From Oxynema aestuarii AP17 (GTDB lineage Bacteria; Cyanobacteriota; Cyanobacteriia; Cyanobacteriales; Laspinemataceae), in contig NZ_CP051167.1 of assembly GCF_012295525.1 (NCBI RefSeq), forward strand, positions 6,129,299 through 6,193,298: a DNA stretch of 64,000 nucleotides, read 5' to 3'. This document shows, in pieces, positions 37,303-45,551 of the stretch. The notes under the pieces were generated by a model. The model saw nothing but the letters and a program-made list of their open reading frames with translations, was not told where the DNA came from and made no database searches. Numbering within the stretch: the first letter of the stretch is position 1; each line of letters starts with the position of its first letter. A program made the translations under genes and the position numbers.

Positions 37303-37329
37303 CTAAGACTCGTGGTTTGAGTCGATGGT

Positions 37330-37356
37330 AAAGGGGAGGGCGATCGCCCTCCTTTT
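37330..37356 (+). terminator. Terminator with a HIP1 core after the two-gene module
   Basis: GGAGGGCGATCGCCCTCC (37335-37352) is a perfect palindrome with GCGATCGC at its centre, followed by TTTT. It lies about 30 bases after the stop at 37302. Confidence 0.7.
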
Positions 37357-37497
37357 GCTACGGAAAGCGATCGCCGGAACTATCTAAAAAATGATTGATT
37401 ATGGCGCTCGATCGCCGAGAGTCAATCCCGATCGCCCCGAGTTGTACGTCCGTCAAAGAGTTGCGAGTGCGCTTAAACGGCTGCTAACACGATGATG

Positions 37498-38139
37498 TTA
37501 AAAATTCCGATTAAAAGAAAGTTTAAAGCCGGGATTGAAGGCTTGATTTCTTTCTAAATTAAATGAATTGAGAAAGCGGTCGGCGTCCCTGGGGAAGGTG
37601 CGATCGCTGCTCGATGCGACTAAAATAACGTACAGGCGCGGTTCGACCCAGTAAATACGAGTTTTAACAATGCCTTGAGTGCTTTGCACTTCAAATTCTT
37701 TGCCGGGATTATTTTGGAGGCTGATCCGCCGTTCTTGACGCAATCTCCCATTTTCGACGTTCCCGACTCCGCCATCGCGAGCGGCATCGAGCAGTTGGTC
37801 GATTTGCACGGGAGTGAGCGAGTCGGGAACGTTAGGGAACTCGATATAACCAACTCCGTAAGCAACGTTACCGTTCTCTTTTTCTAACATGAACATCCGG
37901 GAGGTGCCGTTGTTACCGCTTCGATTTTCTTCTTCGGGGATTCCCGGCATCAAAATCGAGAAACGGCGATCGGGAGAGGTAAATTGTTGCCATTCTCCTT
38001 GTGCGAACAGGGACGAGAGCGAGGCTACAGAAGGAGCCATCGAGGATCGAACGGGAGTGGAGCGGGCGGGAGTGGGGTTAGCCAAGGCGATCGCCAGCAC
38101 GCTTGTGAGAAGGCCGAGCCGTTGAAAACGAGGGGACAT
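37498..38139 (-). CDS. Exported hypothetical protein, PsbP-like fold possible
   Basis: 213 residues. The signal peptide is residues 1-27 (LLTSVLAIALANPTPARS). The mature part begins with WQQFTSPDRRFSILMPGIPEEENR, a pattern seen in cyanobacterial lumenal and periplasmic proteins with a PsbP-like or DUF1795-like fold. LTPVQIDQLLDAARDGGVGNVENG and DADRFLNSFNL near the end are also typical. I do not assign a function. It is followed 66 bases upstream on the same strand by an exported TPR gene, and the two may be co-transcribed. Confidence 0.7.
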   Translation of the reverse strand: MSPRFQRLGLLTSVLAIALANPTPARSTPVRSSMAPSVASLSSLFAQGEWQQFTSPDRRFSILMPGIPEEENRSGNNGTSRMFMLEKENGNVAYGVGYIEFPNVPDSLTPVQIDQLLDAARDGGVGNVENGRLRQERRISLQNNPGKEFEVQSTQGIVKTRIYWVEPRLYVILVASSSDRTFPRDADRFLNSFNLERNQAFNPGFKLSFNRNF

Positions 38140-38205
38140 CGATGCTGTTCTCCATAGATGTTTTTCTATTGTAGACGCGCGCGGCGATCGCCGCAGGAGG
38201 CACGA

Positions 38206-39102
38206 TTAGGGTTGTGCCATGCCCTCGATTTGCTTTTCGATCGCCCCTGCAGCTTGAGTATCTCCGAGTCGTTGAAAAATTGCCAGTGCGGATTTTAACG
38301 AGGCGATCGCCTCTTCTTCCCGACCCAAATTTCCGTAAACCGTTCCCAAGTTCGAGCGGGTAATCGCTTCGCTGCGTTCGATCCCGAGTTCTTCAAAAAT
38401 CTCTAGAGCGCTTTCGAGAACGTCGAGGGCTTGGTCGTACTGTTCTAATTGCGTGTAGGTGACCCCTAGATAGTCGAGCAGAATTCCTTCTTGCTGGCGG
38501 TCTTCGATTTCGATGGCGATCTCCAACGCCGAGCGATACATTTCTAAGGCTTTGTCGTAGTCTTCGCTATTGCGGTACAGTCGCCCTAAGTTTCCTAAAA
38601 CAATACCTTCCGAGCGCCGCACGCCCAATTCTCGGAAAATAGCCAAGCTGTCTTGATGGGACTCGCGAGCGGCCTCGATATCGCCTTGTTCTTGATAGAC
38701 CAGGCCGATATAGTCGAGTACGATCGCCTCTTGTTGGCGCTCTTTGAGGTCTCGGGCGATCTTCAAGGCGCGATCGTAAGCGTCGAGGGCTTCGCTATAG
38801 CGCCGCAAGTTATCGTAAACGCGACCGATGCGGGTCAGGGCGATGGTTTCCCCAACGCGATCGCCGATTTCTTGGGAAATGTTTAAAACTTCTTGGAATT
38901 TCTCCAATGCTCCTTCAAAGCGCCCTTGACGATAGAGGTCGAAGCCTTCTTCGTAAAGTTGAACGGCTTGATTGGCTCGTTCTTCGGCATTTTGGGCGAT
39001 CGAGGGTTCGAGAGGATTGGCACCCACCCAGGGACTGAAGGTCCCTTGACCGAGCAGGACGATTCCGGTCAACAAACTGACGGTTCTCAAGCAACGAGAC
39101 AT
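38206..39102 (-). CDS. Exported TPR-repeat protein
   Basis: 298 residues. A hydrophobic signal peptide (CLRTVSLLTGIVLLGQGTFSPWVGA) is followed by six to seven TPR/NB-ARC-type repeats of 40 residues, of the form RYSEALDAYDRALKIARDLKERQQEA, DYDKALEMYRSALEIAIEIEDRQQEG and QYDQALDVLESALEIFEELGIERSEA. The start has TAGGAGA eight bases upstream. The protein is probably a periplasmic or lumenal interaction scaffold; its partner is unknown. It heads a probable two-gene unit with the 213-residue exported protein. Confidence 0.85.
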   Translation of the reverse strand: MSRCLRTVSLLTGIVLLGQGTFSPWVGANPLEPSIAQNAEERANQAVQLYEEGFDLYRQGRFEGALEKFQEVLNISQEIGDRVGETIALTRIGRVYDNLRRYSEALDAYDRALKIARDLKERQQEAIVLDYIGLVYQEQGDIEAARESHQDSLAIFRELGVRRSEGIVLGNLGRLYRNSEDYDKALEMYRSALEIAIEIEDRQQEGILLDYLGVTYTQLEQYDQALDVLESALEIFEELGIERSEAITRSNLGTVYGNLGREEEAIASLKSALAIFQRLGDTQAAGAIEKQIEGMAQP

Positions 39103-39425
39103 AAAAAGATTCTCCTATAGCCTGCATCTTCAATCGTAGACTCGAATCCGGGAGCGGACGTTCTCGACTGTGCGATCGTCGTCGAACTTGTGCGATCTCA
39201 CTTTTGGCGAGAAAATTAAATTTGAAACGATCGCGAGATGGTCTGGCGGGCGAGAGACTGACCCTAGAGGGGCGAATGACGATCGCCATTTCGGGATCGA
39301 GACGGATCCGGGAACGGCGATCGTCAAGCCGTTATTGGCTACTCTGTCAGCTACTATGTGCAAAATTGTGGCAGACCGGAGGCGCTCGCCCTCGGTTGCA
39401 GTTTGAGCGCAGTTTGAGCGCAGTT
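39103..39425. other. Intergenic region, no gene
   Basis: 323 bases. Just beyond the 3' end of the oxidoreductase gene is a triple direct repeat of AGCGCAGTTT/AGCGCA (39404-39432). Otherwise I see nothing. Confidence 0.5.
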
Positions 39426-40469
39426 TTAGCGCACGAACTGGGGCATGACTTCCGCCGCCGTATACAAGCCGTACAGTCCGCGCCGATGCAAGGCGATCCC
39501 CGCTTTGAGATAGCCGAACGCCGGACCGCAAACATTCGCCGCCATGCTGGTTTCGTCGCCGAGGGTGAAGGTATGGCTCGACTGCTTGCCTTCAAAGGTG
39601 CGCCCGGTGATGCGAACGTTGGTGCTTAAGGGTTTTTTCGGGTTGCGGGTATCGACGACGCCGCCGACGGTGACGCGATCGCGCGGGCAAATCCCGGCTA
39701 ATTCGAGCATGATATCGTCGGCGTGTTCCATATTTTCCAAGGTGATTTTGCCGTCGGTGCGATCGAGGAGTGCCTCGACTTCGGCATCGCTCATCGCCAT
39801 CGCCGTATCGACGTCATAACCGCTCATATGGGCGATATCTTCTCGGATCGTGGCGCGGTAGGCGTCCCAATTGGCAATCCCGACGCCGAAGGTAATTTTA
39901 ACCTCGTGGATTTCGGCATAGCTTTGGGCGGCGATCGCCGCCGCCGCCGTCAGCAGTCCGGGGGTGGCGCCGCAGCCGCTCATATACACGATCCCGGCTT
40001 CGGCGAGTTCGTCTCGCAAGGCGAGCATCTGTTCGAGGGCGCTGGTCCGTTTGAGCGCGTCCACGAGAACCCCACGCCAGCCCGAAGCGATAAATTGCCG
40101 GACGACGGACGCCATAAAGGTATTGGGCAAGTTCGGCAGGGCGAGGAAGTAGCCGTCTACTTGGGGGGCGCGCGCCAGTAATTCGGCAATACTGTCGTGG
40201 GCGAGGACCCCGCCGGGTTCGAGATGGCCCAGGGAACCTCGATCGCGGTAGATTTGGATGCACTCGTCGGGATTCAAGCCTTCGGGGTTGTAGGCATAGC
40301 CTTGTTTGTCCGCAGCCGCCACCCAAATCATTTCCCGTTTGGGGGCGAGAACGCGACTGGCGGCCTGTCCCAAGCCCCCGAAGCCCAAAACGCCGATTTT
40401 GAGGGGTTGGATGGGGTTGGCATCGGAAGCGGGGGTCGGCTGTTGAGAACTCATGTGCTGGACACTCAT
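39426..40469 (-). CDS. Saccharopine-dehydrogenase-like NAD(P)-binding oxidoreductase
   Basis: 347 residues from the ATG at 40469; the ORF extends to a TTG at 40493, and ATG 40454 is also possible. An N-terminal Rossmann motif reads [18 protein letters not shown]. Other conserved blocks are [42 protein letters not shown] and [42 protein letters not shown]. Homologues are widespread in cyanobacteria and usually named saccharopine-dehydrogenase-like. Lysine metabolism is not implied and the substrate is unknown. It is divergent from the DUF2997-ycf35-ferredoxin operon. Confidence 0.8.
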   Translation of the reverse strand: MSVQHMSSQQPTPASDANPIQPLKIGVLGFGGLGQAASRVLAPKREMIWVAAADKQGYAYNPEGLNPDECIQIYRDRGSLGHLEPGGVLAHDSIAELLARAPQVDGYFLALPNLPNTFMASVVRQFIASGWRGVLVDALKRTSALEQMLALRDELAEAGIVYMSGCGATPGLLTAAAAIAAQSYAEIHEVKITFGVGIANWDAYRATIREDIAHMSGYDVDTAMAMSDAEVEALLDRTDGKITLENMEHADDIMLELAGICPRDRVTVGGVVDTRNPKKPLSTNVRITGRTFEGKQSSHTFTLGDETSMAANVCGPAFGYLKAGIALHRRGLYGLYTAAEVMPQFVR

Positions 40470-40915
40470 CGCGGATTTTTTTGAAGTCAACAAACCTTCA
40501 TTATCTCTCTCGATGCGAACCCCAACCCAACGGCGATCGCCAAAAAATTGCCCGACTGTCCCCGGAAGCTGAAAAATTGTCCGTCGATCTCAAGGATTGT
40601 AAACAACGATCGCGTGTTCGCGGTCGGGTCGGCTCGGCTCGGCGACGGCGGCGATCGTCGATGGACTCGATTGAGTGGCGCTTGCCATCTAGGCTTGACG
40701 GATTGAGGAAGTTAAGCGAAACTGAATCGAAGATTGAGTATGATACTCTGATAAGTAATAATTTTTGTTAACATCTGACTCGAAATGATTCAGTTAGTCA
40801 CAATAAGTTTAATCCGGACTAACTGTGCGTCGAGTCTCCCGACCAGATTTTTCGTTGAGGCATCCCTGCAAAGGAGATGTTCCATATTGGTATATTCTCT
40901 AGCATCGCTAAGCGG
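40470..40915. other. Promoter region of the DUF2997-ycf35-ferredoxin operon
   Basis: 446 bases, divergent. It holds a GGCTC tandem (about 40628-40640) and an AT-rich stretch (40730-40790). The AAGGAG at 40871-40876 abuts the ATG at 40877 and is too close to serve it, which supports the later start at 40916. Confidence 0.45.
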
Positions 40916-41125
40916 ATGGAAACACTCGAATTTATTATTTATCCCGATGGCCGCGTTCAGGAGAAAGTCACTGGCATAGTCGGTGCCTCTTGTGCGGAAG
41001 TCACGGCGGCGATCGAAGCGCAACTCGGACAAGTTCTCCATCAAGAAACGACGTCCGAATATTTCAACACCACCGTCGAACAGTCGGCCAGCGTCCAAGC
41101 TCGGGCGGCTTATAGCGATTGGTAA
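40916..41125 (+). CDS. DUF2997 small protein
   Basis: 69 residues from METLEFIIYPDGRVQEKVTGIVGASC, the conserved family start; an upstream in-frame ATG at 40877 would add 13 non-conserved residues. The family pattern is IxPDGxVxExVxGxxGxxC near the N-terminus. It lies upstream of ycf35 (gap 52 bases) and the ferredoxin, and such an association recurs in cyanobacteria. It probably works with those iron-sulfur and DUF1257 partners, but its function is unknown. Confidence 0.8.
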   Translation: METLEFIIYPDGRVQEKVTGIVGASCAEVTAAIEAQLGQVLHQETTSEYFNTTVEQSASVQARAAYSDW

Positions 41126-41177
41126 ATGTTTTTCCGGTTGTCCATTTAGATTCACCTTCGTTGATTAGCAAGCAACT

Positions 41178-41564
41178 ATGTCTCATTTCAGCCAAATCAA
41201 AACCCAAATTCGGAATTTAACATCTTTGCAAGCCGCTTTAACCGAGATGGGGATCGACTGGAAAGAAGGTCCGAGAGCAGTACGCGGCTATAAGGGTCAA
41301 ACTTATCAAGCCGAAGTGGCGATCGAACAAGAAAACGGTTATGACCTCGGTTTTAGCTGGAATGGCGAGCAGTACGAACTCGTTGCCGACCTCCAGTTTT
41401 GGCAGCAACCTTGGACGGTCAATCGGTTTATTAATGAAGTGACCCAGCGCTATGCCTACCAAACCGTCGTCGGCGAAACGAGCAAGCAAGGGTTTCAAAT
41501 TGCCGAGCAGCAGAAAAATGAAGATGGTTCGATTCGGGTCGTGTTGCAACGCTGGGGGGGATAA
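41178..41564 (+). CDS. ycf35: Ycf35 (DUF1257) family protein
   Basis: 128 residues. MSHFSQIKTQIRNLTSLQAALTEMG and VDLQFWQQPWTVNRFINEVTQRYAYQTV-like segments are the DUF1257/Ycf35 signature, encoded in some plastid genomes and most cyanobacteria. No Cys residues and no membrane segment are present. Its stop codon overlaps the ATG of the ferredoxin gene by one base, so the two are translationally coupled. Function is not established. Confidence 0.88.
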   Translation: MSHFSQIKTQIRNLTSLQAALTEMGIDWKEGPRAVRGYKGQTYQAEVAIEQENGYDLGFSWNGEQYELVADLQFWQQPWTVNRFINEVTQRYAYQTVVGETSKQGFQIAEQQKNEDGSIRVVLQRWGG

Positions 41565-42028
41565 TGACGGACTTGACTAACTCTGAGATCGCCGATACGC
41601 CAGAGCGTTCGGGTCTGGAGCCAGAGTTAGGCGGTCTTCTGCGCGATACTCCCGATCGCACGGGTTTCGAGCCGGAATTGGGCGGAAGCCTACGCGAAAA
41701 AGGGGTTTACGTAGACGAACCCACCTGCATTGGTTGCAAGCACTGCGCTCACGTCGCTCGCAATACGTTTTACATTGAAGAGGATTACGGGCGATCGCGC
41801 GTCATCCGTCAAGATGGCGACCCGGAAGACGTGATTCAAGAGGCGATCGATACCTGTCCGGTGGATTGCATTCACTGGGTAGACTATCGCGAACTCAAGC
41901 AACTCGAACAAGAGCGGCAATATCAGGTCATCCCGATTGCTGGATTTCCCGCCGAACAAGGGATTTCTTCGGTCGCCACCCGTCGTAAGAAAGAACGAGC
42001 GAAGAAATCTAAACCTCGAACTCTTTAG
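41564..42028 (+). CDS. Ferredoxin with an N-terminal repeat extension
   Basis: 154 residues. The core is a single-cluster bacterial-type ferredoxin: DEPTCIGCKHCAHVARNTFYIEEDYGRSRV and IDTCPVDCIHWVDY. CxxCxxC plus the distal CP make one 4Fe-4S (or 3Fe-4S) site. Before it is a 40-residue extension with two copies of a TP(E/D)RxGxEPELGG motif (12-24 and 29-41). A Lys/Arg-rich tail ends the protein. It is the third gene of the DUF2997-ycf35 operon and closes with a strong terminator. Electron partners are unknown. Confidence 0.85.
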   Translation: MTDLTNSEIADTPERSGLEPELGGLLRDTPDRTGFEPELGGSLREKGVYVDEPTCIGCKHCAHVARNTFYIEEDYGRSRVIRQDGDPEDVIQEAIDTCPVDCIHWVDYRELKQLEQERQYQVIPIAGFPAEQGISSVATRRKKERAKKSKPRTL

Positions 42029-42070
42029 CGGTGGCGATAGGGGGATCCCCCTTCCCGAAATCTGGCTAAA

Positions 42071-42107
42071 AACAATCCCCAATCACTCGCCGTGATTGGG
42101 GATTGTT
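42071..42107 (+). terminator. Long hairpin terminator after the ferredoxin gene
   Basis: AACAATCCCCAATCAC (42071-42086) and its perfect complement (42092-42107) make a 16-bp stem with a TCGCC loop. The T-tract after it is weak. The convergent 196-residue gene lies beyond it. Confidence 0.8.
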
Positions 42108-42177
42108 CGTAAAGCTTGTTTGGGGAGAGGCGTTGGGAGGAGATCGTCCCAACCTTCCCAGTCTCATGACCTAGATT

Positions 42178-42768
42178 TTATTCTGGAGAACTCAAAATTT
42201 CCTCTGACGATTCTTGAGGGTCTTCCTCGGGAACCGATACGGTTTTCTGCACGAGGAAAGGAAGGGCGGCGCCAGTTAAGCCGCGTCGAATCCGTTCCGG
42301 TGTTTCTTCAAAAATCACAAACAGTGGATAGATCGAATCGCTGCCTTCGCCAATAATGTATTGGTAGTGCAACGGCATGATCCATTCGTATCCGTGACTG
42401 AGCCATAACTGAGTCTGGCGCCAGCGACGGAGCAAACTCGAAAAGTCTTCGCCGGGACGGTGGATGAATACAAAGATTTCCTCACCCATTTTGACTTTCC
42501 ACTCCGGATCGCACATTAAAATCGCGATCTCGCAGGGTAAACCGATGACTTCTCCTTGACTGGCGGTCAATCCGGTCGGACTGCTCGGAGAAACGGGTTC
42601 GCGGATGCGAATATTGGGTAAAGGGATGGTGATCAAGCTCTCTTGCGCGCGCCGCATACTCGGCATCATTTCCAAGTAAGGGCGATATTGCTTCAACAGC
42701 AAGATCGCATTTTCACAGTTGCTATATTCCGCTAGCAACTGTTCGTAATGATATTGTTTGACAGGCAT
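42178..42768 (-). CDS. Conserved hypothetical protein downstream of pilC
   Basis: 196 residues that I do not recognise. It begins MPVKQYHYEQLLAEYSNCENAILLLKQYRPYLEMMP, has a central stretch EVIGLPCEIAILMCDPEWKVKMGEEIFVFIHRPGEDFSSLLRRWRQT, and ends with an acidic Glu/Pro tail. There is no signal peptide or transmembrane segment. It lies 64 bases after pilC on the same strand, which makes it a possible extra pilus-cluster gene, but no sequence feature ties it to pili. Confidence 0.65.
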   Translation of the reverse strand: MPVKQYHYEQLLAEYSNCENAILLLKQYRPYLEMMPSMRRAQESLITIPLPNIRIREPVSPSSPTGLTASQGEVIGLPCEIAILMCDPEWKVKMGEEIFVFIHRPGEDFSSLLRRWRQTQLWLSHGYEWIMPLHYQYIIGEGSDSIYPLFVIFEETPERIRRGLTGAALPFLVQKTVSVPEEDPQESSEEILSSPE

Positions 42769-42832
42769 TGTTTTTCACTCGCTCGCGATCGCATGGACGT
42801 AAGTCGTACTCCACTAAATTTTGGACATTCTT

Positions 42833-43954
42833 TTAGCCGAGTTTGTCGAAAACTGCAAACATGGGCAGGTACATCGACATCAAAATCGAACCGACTAAGG
42901 CCGCAATCCCGACCATCATGATCGGTTCTAAGGTACTGGTCAAGCCTTTGACTGCTTGTTCGACTTCATCCTCGTAGAAATCTCCCACTTTCGAGAGCAT
43001 TTTATCGAGTTCCCCCGTTTCTTCCCCAATTCTCATCATCGAAATGGCCATTCCAGGAAAGACGTTGGCGCGATCGAACGCTTCGGTGAGGCTTCCCCCT
43101 TGGGCGACTTCGTCTTGAGCACCTAAAATGGCATAGCTAATGACTTTATTGCCTGCGGTTCGCGCGACGATCTCGAAACTCGATAACATCGGAACCCCCG
43201 CTCCCGTTAACATAGAGAAGGTATTGCAAAAACGGGCAACGGCTGCCAATTTGAGCAAATTTCCGACTAACGGCAGTTTTAAAAATAAGCCGTCAAAGAA
43301 CAGACAACCTTGTTCTGTTTTATAGATAGTTTTGAAGAGAAAAACGACTCCAAAAATTATTCCGACCAAAACCAGCATTTTTCTCCAATCCGTAGTAAAA
43401 GAACTGATGGCTAACATGAATTGGGTAAATGCGGGTAATTCGGCACCTAAATCTACGAAAATATCCGCAAACGTGGGTAGCAAGAAGGTAGTCATGCCGT
43501 AGAAGACCAGAACGGCGATCGTGCCGACGGCTTTCGGATAAGCCGATGCCGATTTAATTTCGTTTTGTAGCTTGGCCGATTTTTCCAGGGCGATCGCGAG
43601 GCGGTTGAGTACCATGTCAAGCACCCCACCAATTTCCCCTGATTCGACCATCGCACAGTAAAGATCGTCAAAAATATCCGGGTATTTTGCCATAGAAACG
43701 GACAAACTCACCCCGGTTTCAATATCAACTTTAATCTGTCTGAGTGCTTTTCTCAGTTTGGGGTTTTCCGTGGTGTCTGCGAGGGTAGATAGGGCTTTGC
43801 CTAACGCCACCCCGGCATTAAACATCACAGATAGTTGTCGCGAGAAAACGGCTTTATCTTTAACGGTCAGTTTGGCCAGAGCAATATTAAGATTCTCTTC
43901 AAACTCGGCTAAATTAAAGCCTTTAGATTTTGAAGATGCTGCATCGATGGTCAT
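42833..43954 (-). CDS. pilC: Type IV pilus inner-membrane platform protein
   Basis: 373 residues with two GspF/PilC domains. The first has FSRQLSVMFNAGVALGKALSTLADTTENPKLRKALRQI; the second has FCNTFSMLTGAGVPMLSSFEIVARTAGN. Each is followed by hydrophobic segments (GTIAVLVFYGMTTFLLPTF, LVLVGIIFGVVFLF, MVGIAALVGSILMSMYLPMF). PilC is the platform at the pilus base that couples the ATPases to pilin movement. GAGG lies seven bases before the ATG. It is the third gene of the pilB-pilT-pilC cluster, 277 bases after pilT. Confidence 0.94.
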   Translation of the reverse strand: MTIDAASSKSKGFNLAEFEENLNIALAKLTVKDKAVFSRQLSVMFNAGVALGKALSTLADTTENPKLRKALRQIKVDIETGVSLSVSMAKYPDIFDDLYCAMVESGEIGGVLDMVLNRLAIALEKSAKLQNEIKSASAYPKAVGTIAVLVFYGMTTFLLPTFADIFVDLGAELPAFTQFMLAISSFTTDWRKMLVLVGIIFGVVFLFKTIYKTEQGCLFFDGLFLKLPLVGNLLKLAAVARFCNTFSMLTGAGVPMLSSFEIVARTAGNKVISYAILGAQDEVAQGGSLTEAFDRANVFPGMAISMMRIGEETGELDKMLSKVGDFYEDEVEQAVKGLTSTLEPIMMVGIAALVGSILMSMYLPMFAVFDKLG

Positions 43955-44231
43955 GGTTTACCTCGTAATAGACTTGAGCTTTTAGAATGCTTCAAGTAAA
44001 TGGTGATAATGCCTCTTGATGATGCTTATTTTTGTCGATTTTTTGTCACGATCGCCCGTCTTCAATGCGATTAAAATTAGAGACCAATCTAGAGAAAGAG
44101 AGTTCATTGTAAAGACGGTTAAGATTGCTATCCTTTCAAATAGGAAAATATCCAATTCATCGACGAACTGAAAAGCGCGATCGCCTTTACCTACAACGAG
44201 AGAGCAAAGCCAATCGCGCTCGAATGGCCAA

Positions 44232-45329
44232 CTAACCCGCCCTACCCGCTTTCGCCGCCGGAGCCGAGCCAATTAAGCGTTCGAGTTCGTCAGCTTTCAC
44301 CGCTTTACTCATCGCCGCTTCCCAACTAACTTTCCCTTCCTTATAAAGTTTGGCTAAAGCCATTTCCATCGTCTGCATTCCCAGTTTCATTCCCGTTTGG
44401 ATCGAGGAATAAATCATGGGTGTTTTTCCTTCTTTGATCAAGTTGCCAATGGCCGGAGTATTGACCAAAATTTCTTGGGCGCAAACGCGACCGCCGCCAA
44501 TTTTAGGAATTAAGTTTTGACTGCAAATCCCCACCAAAGAAATCCCTAACTGGGCGCGAATTTGCGGTTTGACTTCTGCCGGGAATACGTCTAGCATCCG
44601 ATCCACCGTACCGGAAGCCGAATTCGTGTGCAGGGTTCCCATGACCAAGTGACCCGTTTCTGCTGCCGATACCGCCAGGGAAATCGTCTCGAAGTCGCGC
44701 ATTTCACCTACGAGGATGATATCCGGATCCTGTCGCAACGCGCCTTTGAGGGCATTGGCAAAGCTTTTCGTATCTTCTCCTTTTTGGCGTTGGTGGAACA
44801 AACTCTTAATATTGGGAAACACGTACTCGATCGGATCTTCTACGGTAAGAATATGTTCCGATCGCGTCCGGTTGACCAAATCGAGCAGGGCCGCCATCGT
44901 CGTCGTTTTCCCCGAACCCGTCTGTCCGGTGACCAACAACATCCCCCGGGGGCGTTCGGTCATTTCTCGCAACACCATCGGCACCCCGAGTTTGTCCGCA
45001 TTGGGAATCGTGGAACCCAAGGCCCGCAAGCACGACGCCCAGCAGCCACGTTCTCGGTAGACATTCACCCGAAATCGGGCCAATCCTTTCACCCCATAGG
45101 CGCAGTCGAGGTCCCAATTCTGCTCCAAATGTTTGCGTTGTTGGTTGTTGAGCATTTGGAAAATCACTTGCTGGGCGTCTTCTGGCGCCAGCGCTTCGCC
45201 AAATTGGGGCTGCGGGGTTAGTTTTCCGTGAATGCGAAAGAAAATCGGCGCTCCAGCTTGGATGTGGATGTCCGAGCCTCCTTGTTCGACCAAAGACTCC
45301 ATGATGTCTTCAATAATCAGACCTGGCAT
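44232..45329 (-). CDS. pilT: Type IV pilus retraction ATPase
   Basis: 365 residues from the ATG at 45329, which has GGGAG upstream. The longer ORF begins with TTG at 45347 and would bury that site. The N-terminus is LIIEDIMESLVEQGGSDIHIQAG; the Walker A motif is GQTGSGKTTTMAAL; the Asp/His boxes and Walker B include DPDIILVGEMRD; GHLVMGTLHTNSA follows; the C-terminus contains AIGNLIKEGKTPMIYSSIQTG. It powers pilus retraction and twitching or phototaxis. Pro/Ala/Lys residues end the protein. Confidence 0.95.
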   Translation of the reverse strand: MPGLIIEDIMESLVEQGGSDIHIQAGAPIFFRIHGKLTPQPQFGEALAPEDAQQVIFQMLNNQQRKHLEQNWDLDCAYGVKGLARFRVNVYRERGCWASCLRALGSTIPNADKLGVPMVLREMTERPRGMLLVTGQTGSGKTTTMAALLDLVNRTRSEHILTVEDPIEYVFPNIKSLFHQRQKGEDTKSFANALKGALRQDPDIILVGEMRDFETISLAVSAAETGHLVMGTLHTNSASGTVDRMLDVFPAEVKPQIRAQLGISLVGICSQNLIPKIGGGRVCAQEILVNTPAIGNLIKEGKTPMIYSSIQTGMKLGMQTMEMALAKLYKEGKVSWEAAMSKAVKADELERLIGSAPAAKAGRAG

Positions 45330-45551
45330 AGTCGTCTTATCTCCCAAAAGCTTTATTCTAAGTTGACGAATCAGCCTATCTGCGGCGTATTGCGCGCTCT
45401 AGACTGGCGATCGGCTCGGGAATGGATCTCGAACGCCGAGTGCCACTCCCACAAACCGCGACCCTTGCGGACGATGCCGCCCGGGGAAGGAACGGTCGAG
45501 CCGAGGTAAAGGCTGCATCGCGAGCTTGCATTCACCTCGGTGGCGTCGTCC

